A stretch of 64,000 nucleotides of DNA, from the NCBI GenBank assembly GCA_028554795.2, contig CM068832.1, positions 87,695,011-87,759,010 of the forward strand, written 5' to 3'. The notes beneath the pieces were generated by a model. The model searched no databases. It was not told the origin of the DNA and worked only from the letters and a program-made list of their open reading frames with translations. Position numbers and translations under genes: made by a program. This DNA is from Sinohyriopsis cumingii. Lineage: Eukaryota; Mollusca; Bivalvia; Unionida; Unionidae. Shown here piece after piece: positions 5,817 through 20,354 of the stretch; within the stretch, counting starts at the first letter, position 1, and every line of letters starts with the position of its first letter.

Positions 5817-8719
5817 GCTGATTTTGCCTCCTTTAATTCCTTTATCATAAGCTACCTCTCCCTTTTAGATAAACACATTCCTCCTGTTTTTAACTCCATT
5901 TGATGTGCTATACTTAGTGTTTATATTTGGCATTTTTCTGTATTTTATTCCCCTAATTTCACCCCCCAATCCAACATAACCACTTATAAGCTGTGATTTA
6001 CTATATCTGGTGACTGATTGGCTTATTGAAACAATTTTATTCACATTACAAAGGAGGAAAGCTTACTATTTGTGTTACAATGAGGATGGGTAGGTGGACC
6101 TTTGTGTGAGGACTGGTGGTTAGTGACCTCTTGTATCTGCAGATAGTGTAAAGTGGTCAAAGCTTATACTTTATCATAAGATTGGGTCATGTCCACTGGT
6201 CTCTGATGTTAAGTTCTGCACCTACCAAACAAATATAAATTCCTTTCTTTTAGGTGAATTGTACATTTTGAAGTAGGACAGGTGCATACTATTTGGTACA
6301 TTGACCTTTGACCTAGTTATTACATAATATGACATAATGTGATTTATCCCATATCACCTATGTGAAGTTCAATAAGTGCTGATATGAATAAGATACAACT
6401 CATAGTTGAAAGAATTCATTTTATTTCTAAAGATGATTTTGATGGTGAAGCAAAAGTATGAAAACAATAGTTCAAACAGCTCAATGACATTTCTATACAC
6501 ATTCATATAAGACATAGGCTAGTACCTCATCAAATTGTTTTTCACAAGTGAGACTAAGTATATTTGTTACTTATACAGTCCCGAACTATTTCACAGATTA
6601 TTGGAAAAATTAAGGTTTTCTATAGGTATAACGGTACCAATTGCGCAAGTCCAGGTGGGCGGAGCTTAAGGTGTATGGAACATTGTATTCAGAATTAAAG
6701 AACAACTCTAGCTGTGATTGGTGCATTATGTAAGAGTTGTACTTTCTGTTTGGCTTAAAAAAATGTTGAGCCTCTTGGCAACATGTGAGTTTGTGTTAAT
6801 TTCTATCTAGATCATATTTTGTATTTTTTATGATTTTTTTAAAATATGGTACACATGGCTGAAAATGTGCTTGTTGTGACTAGATAACTCTAACCACTGT
6901 CTAGTTCCAGTAGAGTTATCTCTCTTAAATGCAATGGAGTACCTGGTTATGTCATTGTCAAATTGACAATCTAGCATTGTTCTATATGGCAGTGTGTGAC
7001 ATGCATGCCCAGGTAGGACAGAAAGTATATTTATTTCACAGAACATTAGCATTGAGGTATATGGAGAAACAATTGGTACCGTGATACCTAAAGGAAAGAA
7101 TAGCCTCACAGTGTATCCATAGAAACGCATACATGTGGGCGGCATTTATGAACTATACTAGTTTGATGTAGGAAAACAAATGTGTGCTGAACAGTTTTGG
7201 TCAAATATTGAAAGTTCTTTAAGAATAAAATGTATGAAATCTTCAGAAAATAGCAAAGGTTGGCTTTGGATGGGGACTTTTGATAACTATAGCTATGATA
7301 GATATAGACTTGTGTTACCTAATGCCTTTATGTATGTGCTGTTACCTCCTAGATTGGAATGCATGCAACAAAATAAGTTATGGAAACATAATATAGTTGA
7401 TTTTGGCCAAATATTGGCTATTTTACCTGCAAAAGATGAAAAATCATGTGTACAAAAACAGCTATCTTGTTCTTGTAAGGCATGCCATAAACCAGGATAG
7501 AGAACACTCTAAGTACACTTGTAGAGAGATCACTTGTACCATGTGGGATGTTCTGGCATGAGTAATTTTTAGGTAATTTATTAAGGATATGGTATTCCTT
7601 CACACTTTGATTTGAATCGTCCTGCTGTAATTGTCCTTTTTTTTTTACACTTTCCTGCTTTGAAATTGTTCATGTAGTTAGTTCAGTTCTCTTGCATTCC
7701 CTTTTGTTGAAGTAGCAGTGAATACCAACAAACAAGAACAGTTTCCTTAAGTCATCATTTCCCATTGGCACTTGTATAAGCCCAATTATAATCTACTATT
7801 GACTTTCAATTAATCCTATTTCTTTCTGTCAAGCTGCTCTTGTGGAATTTCCATGTTTGGTCCAACATTACAGAATGATAACCATTTTAGTCACACAGTG
7901 CGTATTCATTCCATTCAAATCCACACTGTTCTTGAAACTTTGCATCCCATCGCAAGAATCCAAATTGGCATGAGATGATATCTGCATGGTTATGGAAGGC
8001 TGCACTCTACATGTCGGCATTGTAGAAAATATGAACTATGTGATATGAAAGAGCTGCGTCATCTTAGAAATTAAAATTACATGACTCTTGAGGTCTCCAC
8101 TAAATATAGGAGTCTAAATGTTAGGTTCTCACTTTATCAGTAATGTATTTTGAGATAATTTAATTGCAATGAAGTTAATACAGGTTGTTGATGAACTCAT
8201 CTATATTACATGGATACTGTATTAGAGGTTACCACACCTTATGTATATCATTCAGTTATCTCCCTTACACCAGTCATAACATTTCAAGGAAATAAAATCT
8301 CACATTTTCAGTGACTGGTTATGAAAATAAAGAGAAGATATGTGAAGTATTATATTAGCCCTCAATCTTGATGCAAATGTAAGTAGAAGCAGTTTAATAA
8401 TTTCTCACAGTAAAGTTTACAAGTTTAAAAACTGATAAGGTATGTTCTGCTTGGATCTGAGATAAGTTTATCTCTATCTTATGCTAATTATTATTAAATT
8501 CTAATGTAGAAGAAATATACTTTATATGTATCTATATTATCTAAATTATTCACCCTTTTATATTAGATGGAAATGAACACAACTTCACTTGAAATTTGGG
8601 TACCTGTAAAGGATGTTATAGCACAGTTGCCTTTGGGCTGTCCTTGGACCTGTTGGGCCCTGCCCCATATATTTGTCCAAGGTAAGGTCATCAAACTTTC
8701 ACTTCTCATTTCTCGCATT
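5817..8719 (+). repeat. Unit 3 (2,903 bp)
   Basis: Short C6 tract (5962-5967). Carries TTATCATAAG near 6173 where most copies have TTATAATAAG; only unit 12 shares it. Carries GTGCATAC near 6282. A private change turns CCGG into TCGG near 8013. Sense ORF 7180-7500; antisense ORF 6828-7145; exon-like block 8567-8681. Confidence 0.95.
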
Positions 8720-11626
8720 GCTGATTTTGCCTCCTTTAATTCCTTTATCATAAGCTACCTCTCCCTTTTAGATAAACACATTCCTCCTGTTTTTAACTCC
8801 ATTTGATGTGCTATACTTAGTGTTTATATTTGGCATTTTTCTGTATTTTATTCCCTTAATTTCACCCCCCCCCAATCCAACATAACCACTTATAAGCTGT
8901 GATTTACTATATCTGGTGACTGATTGGCTTATTGAAACAATTTTATTCACATTACAAAGGAGGAAAGCTTACTATTTGTGTTACAATGAGGATGGGTAGG
9001 TGGACCTTTGTGTGAGGACTGGTGGTTAGTGACCTCTTGTATCTGCAGATAGTGTAAAGTGGTCAAAGCTTATACTTTATAATAAGATTGGGTCATGTCC
9101 ACTGGTCTCTGATGTTAAGTTCTGCACCTACCAAACAAATATAAATTCCTTTCTTTTAGGTGAATTGTACATTTTGAAGTAGGACAGGTACATACTATTT
9201 GGTACATTGACCTTTGACCTAGTTATTACATAATATGACATAATGTGATTTATCCCATATCACCTATGTGAAGTTCAATAAGTGCTGATATGAATAAGAT
9301 ACAACTCATAGTTGAAAGAATTCATTTTATTTCTAAAGATGATTTTGATGGTGAAGCAAAAGTATGAAAACAATAGTTCAAACAGCTCAATGACATTTCT
9401 ATACACATTCATATAAGACATAGGCTAGTACCTCATCAAATTGTTTTTCACAAGTGAGACTAAGTATATTTGTTACTTATACAGTCCCGAACTATTTCAC
9501 AGATTATTTGAAAAATTAAGGTTTGCTATAGGTATAACGGTACCAATTGCGCAAGTCCAGGTGGGCGGAGCTTAAGGTGTATGGAACATTGTATTCAGAA
9601 TTAAAGAACAACTCTAGCTGTGATTGGTGCATTATGTAAGAGTTGTACTTTCTGTTTGGCTTAAAAAAAATGTTGAGCCTCTTGGCAACATGTGAGTTAG
9701 TGTTAATTTCTATCTAGATCATATTTTGTATTTTTTATGATTTTTTTAAAATATGGTACACATGGCTGAAAATGTGCTTGTTGTGACTAGATAACTCTAA
9801 CCACTGTCTAGTTCCAGTAGAGTTATCTCTCTTAAATGCAATGGAGTACCTGGTTATGTCATTGTCAAATTGACAATCTAGCATTGTTCTATATGGCAGT
9901 GTGTGACATGCATGCCCAGGTAGGACAGAAAGTATATTTATTTCACAGAACATTAGCATTGAGGTATATGGAGAAACAATTGGTACCGTGATACCTAAAG
10001 GAAAGAATAGCCTCACAGTGTATCCATAGAAACGCATACATGTGGGCGGCATTTATGAACTATACTAGTTTGATGTAGGAAAACAAATGTGTGCTGAACA
10101 GTTTTGGTCAAATATTGAAAGTTCTTTAAGAATAAAATGTATGAAATCTTCAGAAAATAGCAAAGGTTGGCTTTGGATGGGGACTTTTGATAACTATAGC
10201 TATGATAGATATAGACTTGTGTTACCTAATGCCTTTATGTATGTGCTGTTACCTCCTAGATTGGAATGCATGCAACAAAATAAGTTATGGAAACATAATA
10301 TAGTTGATTTTGGCCAAATATTGGCTATTTTACCTGCAAAAGATGAAAAATCATGTGTACAAAAACAGCTATCTTGTTCTTGTAAGGCATGCCATAAACC
10401 AGGATAGAGAACACTCTAAGTACACTTGTAGAGAGATCACTTGTACCATGTGGGATGTTCTGGCATGAGTAATTTTTAGGTAATTTATTAAGGATATGGT
10501 ATTCCTTCACACTTTGATTTGAATCGTCCTGCTCTAATTGTCCTTTTTTTTTTACACTTTCCTGCTTTGAAATTGTTCATGTAGTTAGTTCAGTTCTCTT
10601 GCATTCCCTTTTGTTGAAGTAGCAGTGAATACCAATAAACAAGAACAGTTTCCTTAAGTCATCATTTCCCATTGGCACTTGTATAAGCCCAATTATAATC
10701 TACTATTGACTTTCAATTAATCCTATTTCTTTCTGTCAAGCTGCTCTTGTGGAATTTCCATGTTTGGTCCAACATTACAGAATGATAACCATTTTAGTCA
10801 CACAGTGCGTATTCATTCCATTCAAATCCACACTGTTCTTGAAACTTTGCATCCCATCGCAAGAATCCAAATTGGCATGAGATGATAACTGCATGGTTAT
10901 GGAAGGCTGCACTCTACATGCCGGCATTGTAGAAAATATGAACTATGTGATATGAAAGAGCTGCGTCATCTTAGAAATTAAAATTACATGACTCTTGAGG
11001 TCTCCACTAAATATAGGAGTCTAAATGTTAGGTTCTCACTTTATCAGTAATGTATTTTGAGATAATTTAATTGCAATGAAGTTAATACAGGTTGTTGATG
11101 AACTCATCTATATTACATGGATACTGTATTAGAGGTTACCACACCTTATGTATATCATTCAGTTATCTCCCTTACACCAGTCATAACATTTCAAGGAAAT
11201 AAAATCTCACATTTTCAGTGACTGGTTATGAAAATAAAGAGAAGATATGTGAAGTATTATATTAGCCCTCAATCTTGATGCAAATGTAAGTAGAAGCAGT
11301 TTAATAATTTCTCACAGTAAAGTTTACAAGTTTAAAAACTGATAAGGTATGTTCTGCTTGGATCTGAGATAAGTTTATCTCTATCTTATGCTAATTATTA
11401 TTAAATTCTAATGTAGAAGAAATATACTTTATATGTATTTATATTATCTAAATTATTCACCCTTTTATATTAGATGGAAATGAACACAACTTCACTTGAA
11501 ATTTGGGTACCTGTAAGGGATGTTATAGCACAGTTGCCTTTGGGCTGTCCTTGGACCTGTTGGGCCCTGCCCCATATATTTGTCCAAGGTAAGGTCATGA
11601 AACTTTCACTTCTCATTTCTCGCATT
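8720..11626 (+). repeat. Unit 4 (2,907 bp)
   Basis: C9 tract (8865-8873). Shares TATTTGAAAA near 9507, GAGTTAGTG near 9694 and GATAACTGC near 10886 with unit 6, marking a 4/6 pair two units apart. Has AATAAA rather than AACAAA near 10633. Sense ORF 10087-10407; antisense ORF 9735-10052; exon-like block 11474-11588. Confidence 0.95.
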
Positions 11627-14534
11627 GCTGATTTTGCCTCCTTTAATTCCTTTATCATAAGCTACCTCTCCCTTTTAGATAAACACATTCCTCCTGTTTT
11701 TAACTCCATTTGATGTGCTATACTTAGTGTTTATATTTGGCATTTTTCTGTATTTTATTCCCCTAAATTCACCCCCCCCCCAATCCAACATAACCACTTA
11801 TAAGCTGTGATTTACTATATCTGGTGACTGATTGGCTTATTGAAACAATTTTATTCACATTACAAAGGAGGAAAGCTTACTATTTGTGTTACAATGAGGA
11901 TGGGTAGGTGGACCTTTGTGTGAGGACTGGTGGTTAGTGACCTCTTGTATCTGCAGATAGTGTAAAGTGGTCAAAGCTTATACTTTATAATAAGATTGGG
12001 TCATGTCCACTGGTCTCTGATGTTAAGTTCTGCACCTACCAAACAAATATAAATTCCTTTCTTTTAGGTGAATTGTACATTTTGAAGTAGGACAGGTACA
12101 TACTATTTGGTACATTGACCTTTGACCTAGTTATTACATAATATGACATAATGTGATTTATCCCATATCACCTATGTGAAGTTCAATAAGTGCTGATATG
12201 AATAAGATACAACTCATAGTTGAAAGAATTCATTTTATTTCTAAAGATGATTTTGATGGTGAAGCAAAAGTATGAAAACAATAGTTCAAACAGCTCAATG
12301 ACATTTCTATACACATTCACATAAGACATAGGCTAGTACCTCATCAAATTGTTTTTCACAAGTGAGACTAAGTATATTTGTTACTTATACAGTCCCGAAC
12401 TATTTCACAGATTATTGGAAAAATTAAGGTTTGCTATAGGTATAACGGTACCAATTGCGCAAGTCCAGGTGGGCGGAGCTTAAGGTGTATGGAACATTGT
12501 ATTCAGAATTAAAGAACAACTCTAGCTGTGATTGGTGCATTATGTAAGAGTTGTACTTTCTGTTTGGCTTAAAAAAAATGTTGAGCCTCTTGGCAACATG
12601 TGAGTTTGTGTTAATTTCTATCTAGATCATATTTTGTATTTTTTATGATTTTTTTAAAATATGGTACACATGGCTGAAAATGTGCTTGTTGTGACTAGAT
12701 AACTCTAACCACTGTCTAGTTCCAGTAGAGTTATCTCTCTTAAATGCAATGGAGTACCTGGTTATGTCATTGTCAAATTGACAATCTAGCATTGTTCTAT
12801 ATGGCAGTGTGTGACATGCATGCCCAGGTAGGACAGAAAGTATATTTATTTCACAGAACATTAGCATTGAGGTATATGGAGAAACAATTGGTACCGTGAT
12901 ACCTAAAGGAAAGAATAGCCTCACAGTGTATCCATAGAAACGCATACATGTGGGCGGCATTTATGAACTATACTAGTTTGATGTAGGAAAACAAATGTGT
13001 GCTGAACAGTTTTGGTCAAATATTGAAAGTTCTTTAAGAATAAAATGTATGAAATCTTCAGAAAATAGCAAAGGTTGGCTTTGGATGGGGACTTTTGATA
13101 ACTATAGCTATGATAGATATAGACTTGTGTTACCTAATGCCTTTATGTATGTGCTGTTACCTCCTAGATTGGAATGCATGCAACAAAATAAGTTATGGAA
13201 ACATAATATAGTTGATTTTGGCCAAATATTGGCTATTTTACCTGCAAAAGATGAAAAATCATGTGTACAAAAACAGCTATCTTGTTCTTGTAAGGCATGC
13301 CATAAACCAGGATAGAGAACACTCTAAGTACACTTGTAGAGAGATCACTTGTACCATGTGGGATGTTCTGGCATGAGTAATTTTTAGGTAATTTATTAAG
13401 GATATGGTATTCCTTCACACTTTGATTTGAATCGTCCTGCTCTAATTGTCCTTTTTTTTTTACACTTTCCTGCTTTGAAATTGTTCATGTAGTTAGTTCA
13501 GTTCTCTTGCATTCCCTTTTGTTGAAGTAGCAGTGAATACCAATAAACAAGAACAGTTTCCTTAAGTCATCATTTCCCATTGGCACTTGTATAAGCCCAA
13601 TTATAATCTACTATTGACTTTCAATTAATCCTATTTCTTTCTGTCAAGCTGCTCTTGTGGAATTTCCATGTTTGGTCCAACATTACAGAATGATAACCAT
13701 TTTAGTCACACAGTGCGTATTCATTCCATTCAAATCCACACTGTTCTTGAAACTTTGCATCCCATCGCAAGAATCCAAATTGGCATGAGATGATATCTGC
13801 ATGGTTATGGAAGGCTGCACTCTACATGCCGGCATTGTAGAAAATATGAACTATGTGATATGAAAGAGCTGCGTCATCTTAGAAATTAAAATTACATGAC
13901 TCTTGAGGTCTCCACTAAATATAGGAGTCTAAATGTTAGGTTCTCACTTTATCAGTAATGTATTTTGAGATAATTTAATTGCAATGAAGTTAATACAGGT
14001 TGTTGATGAACTCATCTATATTACATGGATACTGTATTAGAGGTTACCACACCTTATGTATATCATTCAGTTATCTCCCTTACACCAGTCATAACATTTC
14101 AAGGAAATAAAATCTCACATTTTCAGTGACTGGTTATGAAAATAAAGAGAAGATATGTGAAGTATTATATTAGCCCTCAATCTTGATGCAAATGTAAGTA
14201 GAAGCAGTTTAATAATTTCTCACAGTAAAGTTTACAAGTTTAAAAACTGATAAGGTATGTTCTGCTTGGATCTGAGATAAGTTTATCTATATCTTATGCT
14301 AATTATTATTAAATTCTAATGTAGAAGAAATATACTTTATATGTATTTATATTATCTAAATTATTCACCCTTTTATATTAGATGGAAATGAACACAACTT
14401 CACTTGAAATGTGGGTACCTGTAAAGGATGTTATAGCACAGTTGCCTTTGGGCTGTCCTTGGACCTGTTGGGCCCTGCCCCATATATTTGTCCAAGGTAA
14501 GGTCATCAAACTTTCACTTCTCATTTCTCGCATT
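11627..14534 (+). repeat. Unit 5 (2,908 bp)
   Basis: C10 tract (11772-11781) preceded by CTAAATTC, a form shared only with unit 7. Carries the CAC form near 12318, CTATATC near 14287 and the Met-10 exon-like variant, all shared with unit 1. Sense ORF 12995-13315; antisense ORF 12643-12960; exon-like block 14382-14496. Confidence 0.95.
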
Positions 14535-17444
14535 GCTGATTTTGCCTCCTTTAATTCCTTTATCATAAGCTACCTCTCCCTTTTAGATAAACACATTCCT
14601 CCTGTTTTTAACTCCATTTGATGTGCTATACTTAGTGTTTATATTTGGCATTTTTCTGTATTTTATTCCCTTAATTTCACCCCCCCCCCCCAATCCAACA
14701 TAACCACTTATAAGCTGTGATTTACTATATCTGGTGACTGATTGGCTTATTGAAACAATTTTATTCACATTACAAAGGAGGAAAGCTTACTATTTGTGTT
14801 ACAATGAGGATGGGTAGGTGGACCTTTGTGTGAGGACTGGTGGTTAGTGACCTCTTGTATCTGCAGATAGTGTAAAGTGGTCAAAGCTTATACTTTATAA
14901 TAAGATTGGGTCATGTCCACTGGTCTCTGATGTTAAGTTCTGCACCTACCAAACAAATATAAATTCCTTTCTTTTAGGTGAATTGTACATTTTGAAGTAG
15001 GACAGGTACATACTATTTGGTACATTGACCTTTGACCTAGTTATTACATAATATGACATAATGTGATTTATCCCATATCACCTATGTGAAGTTCAATAAG
15101 TGCTGATATGAATAAGATACAACTCATAGTTGAAAGAATTCATTTTATTTCTAAAGATGATTTTGATGGTGAAGCAAAAGTATGAAAACAATAGTTCAAA
15201 CAGCTCAATGACATTTCTATACACATTCATATAAGACATAGGCTAGTACCTCATCAAATTGTTTTTCACAAGTGAGACTAAGTATATTTGTTACTTATAC
15301 AGTCCCGAACTATTTCACAGATTATTTGAAAAATTAAGGTTTGCTATAGGTATAACGGTACCAATTGCGCAAGTCCAGGTGGGCGGAGCTTAAGGTGTAT
15401 GGAACATTGTATTCAGAATTAAAGAACAACTCTAGCTGTGATTGGTGCATTATGTAAGAGTTGTACTTTCTGTTTGGCTTAAAAAAAATGTTGAGCCTCT
15501 TGGCAACATGTGAGTTAGTGTTAATTTCTATCTAGATCATATTTTGTATTTTTTATGATTTTTTTAAAATATGGTACACATGGCTGAAAATGTGCTTGTT
15601 GTGACTAGATAACTCTAACCACTGTCTAGTTCCAGTAGAGTTATCTCTCTTAAATGCAATGGAGTACCTGGTTATGTCATTGTCAAATTGACAATCTAGC
15701 ATTGTTCTATATGGCAGTGTGTGACATGCATGCCCAGGTAGGACAGAAAGTATATTTATTTCACAGAACATTAGCATTGAGGTATATGGAGAAACAATTG
15801 GTACCGTGATACCTAAAGGAAAGAATAGCCTCACAGTGTATCCATAGAAACGCATACATGTGGGCGGCATTTATGAACTATACTAGTTTGATGTAGGAAA
15901 ACAAATGTGTGCTGAACAGTTTTGGTCAAATATTGAAAGTTCTTTAAGAATAAAATGTATGAAATCTTCAGAAAATAGCAAAGGTTGGCTTTGGATGGGG
16001 ACTTTTGATAACTATAGCTATGATAGATATAGACTTGTGTTACCTAATGCCTTTATGTATGTGCTGTTACCTCCTAGATTGGAATGCATGCAACAAAATA
16101 AGTTATGGAAACATAATATAGTTGATTTTGGCCAAATATTGGCTATTTTACCTGCAAAAGATGAAAAATCATGTGTACAAAAACAGCTATCTTGTTCTTG
16201 TAAGGCATGCCATAAACCAGGATAGAGAACACTCTAAGTACACTTGTAGAGAGATCACTTGTACCATGTGGGATGTTCTGGCATGAGTAATTTTTAGGTA
16301 ATTTATTAAGGATATGGTATTCCTTCACACTTTGATTTGAATCGTCCTGCTCTAATTGTCCTTTTTTTTTTACACTTTCCTGCTTTGAAATTGTTCATGT
16401 TGTTAGTTCAGTTCTCTTGCATTCCCTTTTGTTGAAGTAGCAGTGAATACCAATAAACAAGAACAGTTTCCTTAAGTCATCATTTCCCATTGGCACTTGT
16501 ATAAGCCCAATTATAATCTACTATTGACTTTCAATTAATCCTATTTCTTTCTGTCAAGCTGCTCTTGTGGAATTTCCATGTTTGGTCCAACATTACAGAA
16601 TGATAACCATTTTAGTCACACAGTGCGTATTCATTCCATTCAAATCCACACTGTTCTTGAAACTTTGCATCCCATCGCAAGAATCCAAATTGGCATGAGA
16701 TGATAACTGCATGGTTATGGAAGGCTGCACTCTACATGCCGGCATTGTAGAAAATATGAACTATGTGATATGAAAGAGCTGCGTCATCTTAGAAATTAAA
16801 ATTACATGACTCTTGAGGTCTCCACTAAATATAGGAGTCTAAATGTTAGGTTCTCACTTTATCAGTAATGTATTTTGAGATAATTTAATTGCAATGAAGT
16901 TAATACAGGTTGTTGATGAACTCATCTATATTACATGGATACTGTATTAGAGGTTACCACACCTTATGTATATCATTCAGTTATCTCCCTTACACCAGTC
17001 ATAACATTTCAAGGAAATAAAATCTCACATTTTCAGTGACTGGTTATGAAAATAAAGAGAAGATATGTGAAGTATTATATTAGCCCTCAATCTTGATGCA
17101 AATGTAAGTAGAAGCAGTTTAATAATTTCTCACAGTAAAGTTTACAAGTTTAAAAACTGATAAGGTATGTTCTGCTTGGATCTGAGATAAGTTTATCTCT
17201 ATCTTATGCTAATTATTATTAAATTCTAATGTAGAAGAAATATACTTTATATGTATTTATATTATCTAAATTATTCACCCTTTTATATTAGATGGAAATG
17301 AACACAACTTCAATTGAAATTTGGGTACCTGTAAGGGATGTTATAGCACAGTTGCCTTTGGGCTGTCCTTGGACCTGTTGGGCCCTGCCCCATATATTTG
17401 TCCAAGGTAAGGTCATGAAACTTTCACTTCTCATTTCTCGCATT
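14535..17444 (+). repeat. Unit 6 (2,910 bp)
   Basis: C12 tract (14680-14691). Closest to unit 4 through the TTTGAAAA, GAGTTAG and GATAACTGC markers. Private changes include TGTTG for TGTAG near 16400 and an Ile-8 codon in the exon-like block. Sense ORF 15905-16225; antisense ORF 15553-15870; exon-like block 17292-17406. Confidence 0.95.
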
Positions 17445-20354
17445 GCTGATTTTGCCTCCTTTAATTCCTTTATCATAAGCTACCTCTCCCTTTTAGATAA
17501 ACACATTCCTCCTGTTTTTAACTCCATTTGATGTGCTATACTTAGTGTTTATATTTGGCATTTTTCTGTATTTTATTCCCCTAAATTCACCCCCCCCCCC
17601 CAATCCAACATAACCACTTATAAGCTGTGATTTACTATATCTGGTGACTGATTGGCTTATTGAAACAATTTTATTCACATTACAAAGGAGGAAAGCTTAC
17701 TATTTGTGTTACAATGAGGATGGGTAGGTGGACCTTTGTGTGAGGACTGGTGGTTAGTGACCTCTTGTATCTGCAGATAGTGTAAAGTGGTCAAAGCTTA
17801 TACTTTATAATAAGATTGGGTCATGTCCACTGGTCTCTGATGTTAAGTTCTGCACCTACCAAACAAATATAAATTCCTTTCTTTTAGGTGAATTGTACAT
17901 TTTGAAGTAGGACAGGTACATACTATTTGGTACATTGACCTTTGACCTAGTTATTACATAATATGACATAATGTGATTTATCCCATATCACCTATGTGAA
18001 GTTCAATAAGTGCTGATATGAATAAGATACAACTCATAGTTGAAAGAATTCATTTTATTTCTAAAGATGATTTTGATGGTGAAGCAAAAGTATGAAAACA
18101 ATAGTTCAAACAGCTCAATGACATTTCTATACACATTCATATAAGACATAGGCTAGTACCTCATCAAATTGTTTTTCACAAGTGAGACTAAGTATATTTG
18201 TTACTTATACAGTCCGGAACTATTTCACAGGTTATTGGAAAAATTAAGGTTTTCTATAGGTATAACGGTACCAATTGCTCAAGTCCAGGTGGGCGGAGCT
18301 TAAGGTGTATGGAACATTGTATTCAGAATTAAAGAACAACTCTAGCTGTGATTGGTGCATTATGTAAGAGTTGTACTTTCTGTTTGGCTTAAAAAAATGT
18401 TGAGCCTCTTGGCAACATGTGAGTTTGTGTTAATTTCTATCTAGATCATATTTTGTATTTTTTATGATTTTTTTAACATATGGTACACATGGCTGAAAAT
18501 GTGCTTGTTGTGACTAGATAACTCTAACCACTGTCTAGTTCCAGTAGAGTTATCTCTCTTAAATGCAATGGAGTACCTGGTTATGTCATTGTCAAATTGA
18601 CAATCTAGCATTGTTCTATATGGCAGTGTGTGACATGCATGCCCAGGTAGGACAGAAAGTATATTTATTTCACAGAACATTAGCATTGAGGTATATGGAG
18701 AAACAATTGGTACCGTGATACCTAAAGGAAAGAATAGCCTCACAGTGTATCCATAGAAACGCATACATGTGGGCGGCATTTATGAACTATACTAGTTTGA
18801 TGTAGGAAAACAAATGTGTGCTGAACAGTTTTGGTCAAATATTGAAAGTTCTTTAAGAATAAAATGTATGAAATCTTCAGAAAATAGCAAAGGTTGGCTT
18901 TGGATGGGGACTTTTGATAACTATAGCTATGATAGATATAGACTTGTGTTACCTAATGCCTTTATGTATGTGCTGTTACCTCCTAGATTGGAATGCATGC
19001 AACAAAATAAGTTATGGAAACATAATATAGTTGATTTTGGCCAAATATTGGCTATTTTACCTGCAAAAGATGAAAAATCATGTGTACAAAAACAGCTATC
19101 TTGTTCTTGTAAGGCATGCCATAAACCAGGATAGAGAACACTCTAAGTACACTTGTAGAGAGATCACTTGTACCATGTGGGATGTTCTGGCATGAGTAAT
19201 TTTTAGGTAATTTATTAAGGATATGGTATTCCTTCACACTTTGATTTGAATCGTCCTGCTGTAATTGTCATTTTTTTTTTTACACTTTCCTGCTTTGAAA
19301 TTGTTCATGTAGTTAGTTCAGTTCTCTTGCATTCCCTTTTGTTGAAGTAGCAGTGAATACCAACAAACAAGAACAGTTTCCTTAAGTCATCATTTCCCAT
19401 TGGCACTTGTATAAGCCCAATTATAATCTACTATTGACTTTCAATTAATCCTATTTCTTTCTGTCAAGCTGCTCTTGTGGAATTTCCATGTTTGGTCCAA
19501 CATTACAGAATGATAACCATTTTAGTCACACAGTGCGTATTCATTCCATTCAAATCCACACTGTTCTTGAAACTTTGCATCCCATCGCAAGAATCCAAAT
19601 TGGCATGAGATGATATCTGCATGGTTATGGAAGGCTGCACTCTACATGCCGGCATTGTAGAAAATATGAACTATGTGATATGAAAGAGCTGCGTCATCTT
19701 AGAAATTAAAATTACATGACTCTTGAGGTCTCCACTAAATATAGGAGTCTAAATGTTAGGTTCTCACTTTATCAGTAATGTATTTTGAGATAATTTAATT
19801 GCAATGAAGTTAATACAGGTTGTTGATGAACTCATCTATATTACATGGATACTGTATTAGAGGTTACCACACCTTATGTATATCATTCAGTTATCTCCCT
19901 TACACCAGTCATAACATTTCAAGGAAATAAAATCTCACATTTTCAGTGACTGGTTATGAAAATAAAGAGAAGATTTGTGAAGTATTATATTAGCCCTCAA
20001 TATTGATGCAAATGTAAGTAGAAGCAATTTAATAATTTCTCACAGTAAAGTTTACAAGTTTAAAAACTGATAAGGTATGTTCTGCTTGGATCTGAGATAA
20101 GTTTATCTCTATCTTATGCTAATTATTATTAAATTCTAATGTAGAAGAAATATACTTTATATGTATCTATATTATCTAAATTATTCACCCTTTTATATTA
20201 GATGGAAATGAACACAACTTCACTTGAAATTTGGGTACCTGTAAAGGATGTTATAGCACAGTTGCCTTTGGGCTGTCCTTGGACCTGTTGGGCCCTGCCC
20301 CATATATTTGTCCAAGGTAAGGTCATCAAACTTTCACTTCTCATTTCTCGCATT
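17445..20354 (+). repeat. Unit 7 (2,910 bp)
   Basis: C12 tract (17590-17601) preceded by CTAAATTC as in unit 5. The bZIP-like site is lost (TTGCTCAA near 18272) as in unit 2. Private changes are CCGGAAC near 18215, CAGGTTATT near 18229 and an Ile-to-Met change at residue 101 of the antisense ORF (18462-18779). Sense ORF 18814-19134; exon-like block 20202-20316. Confidence 0.95.
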
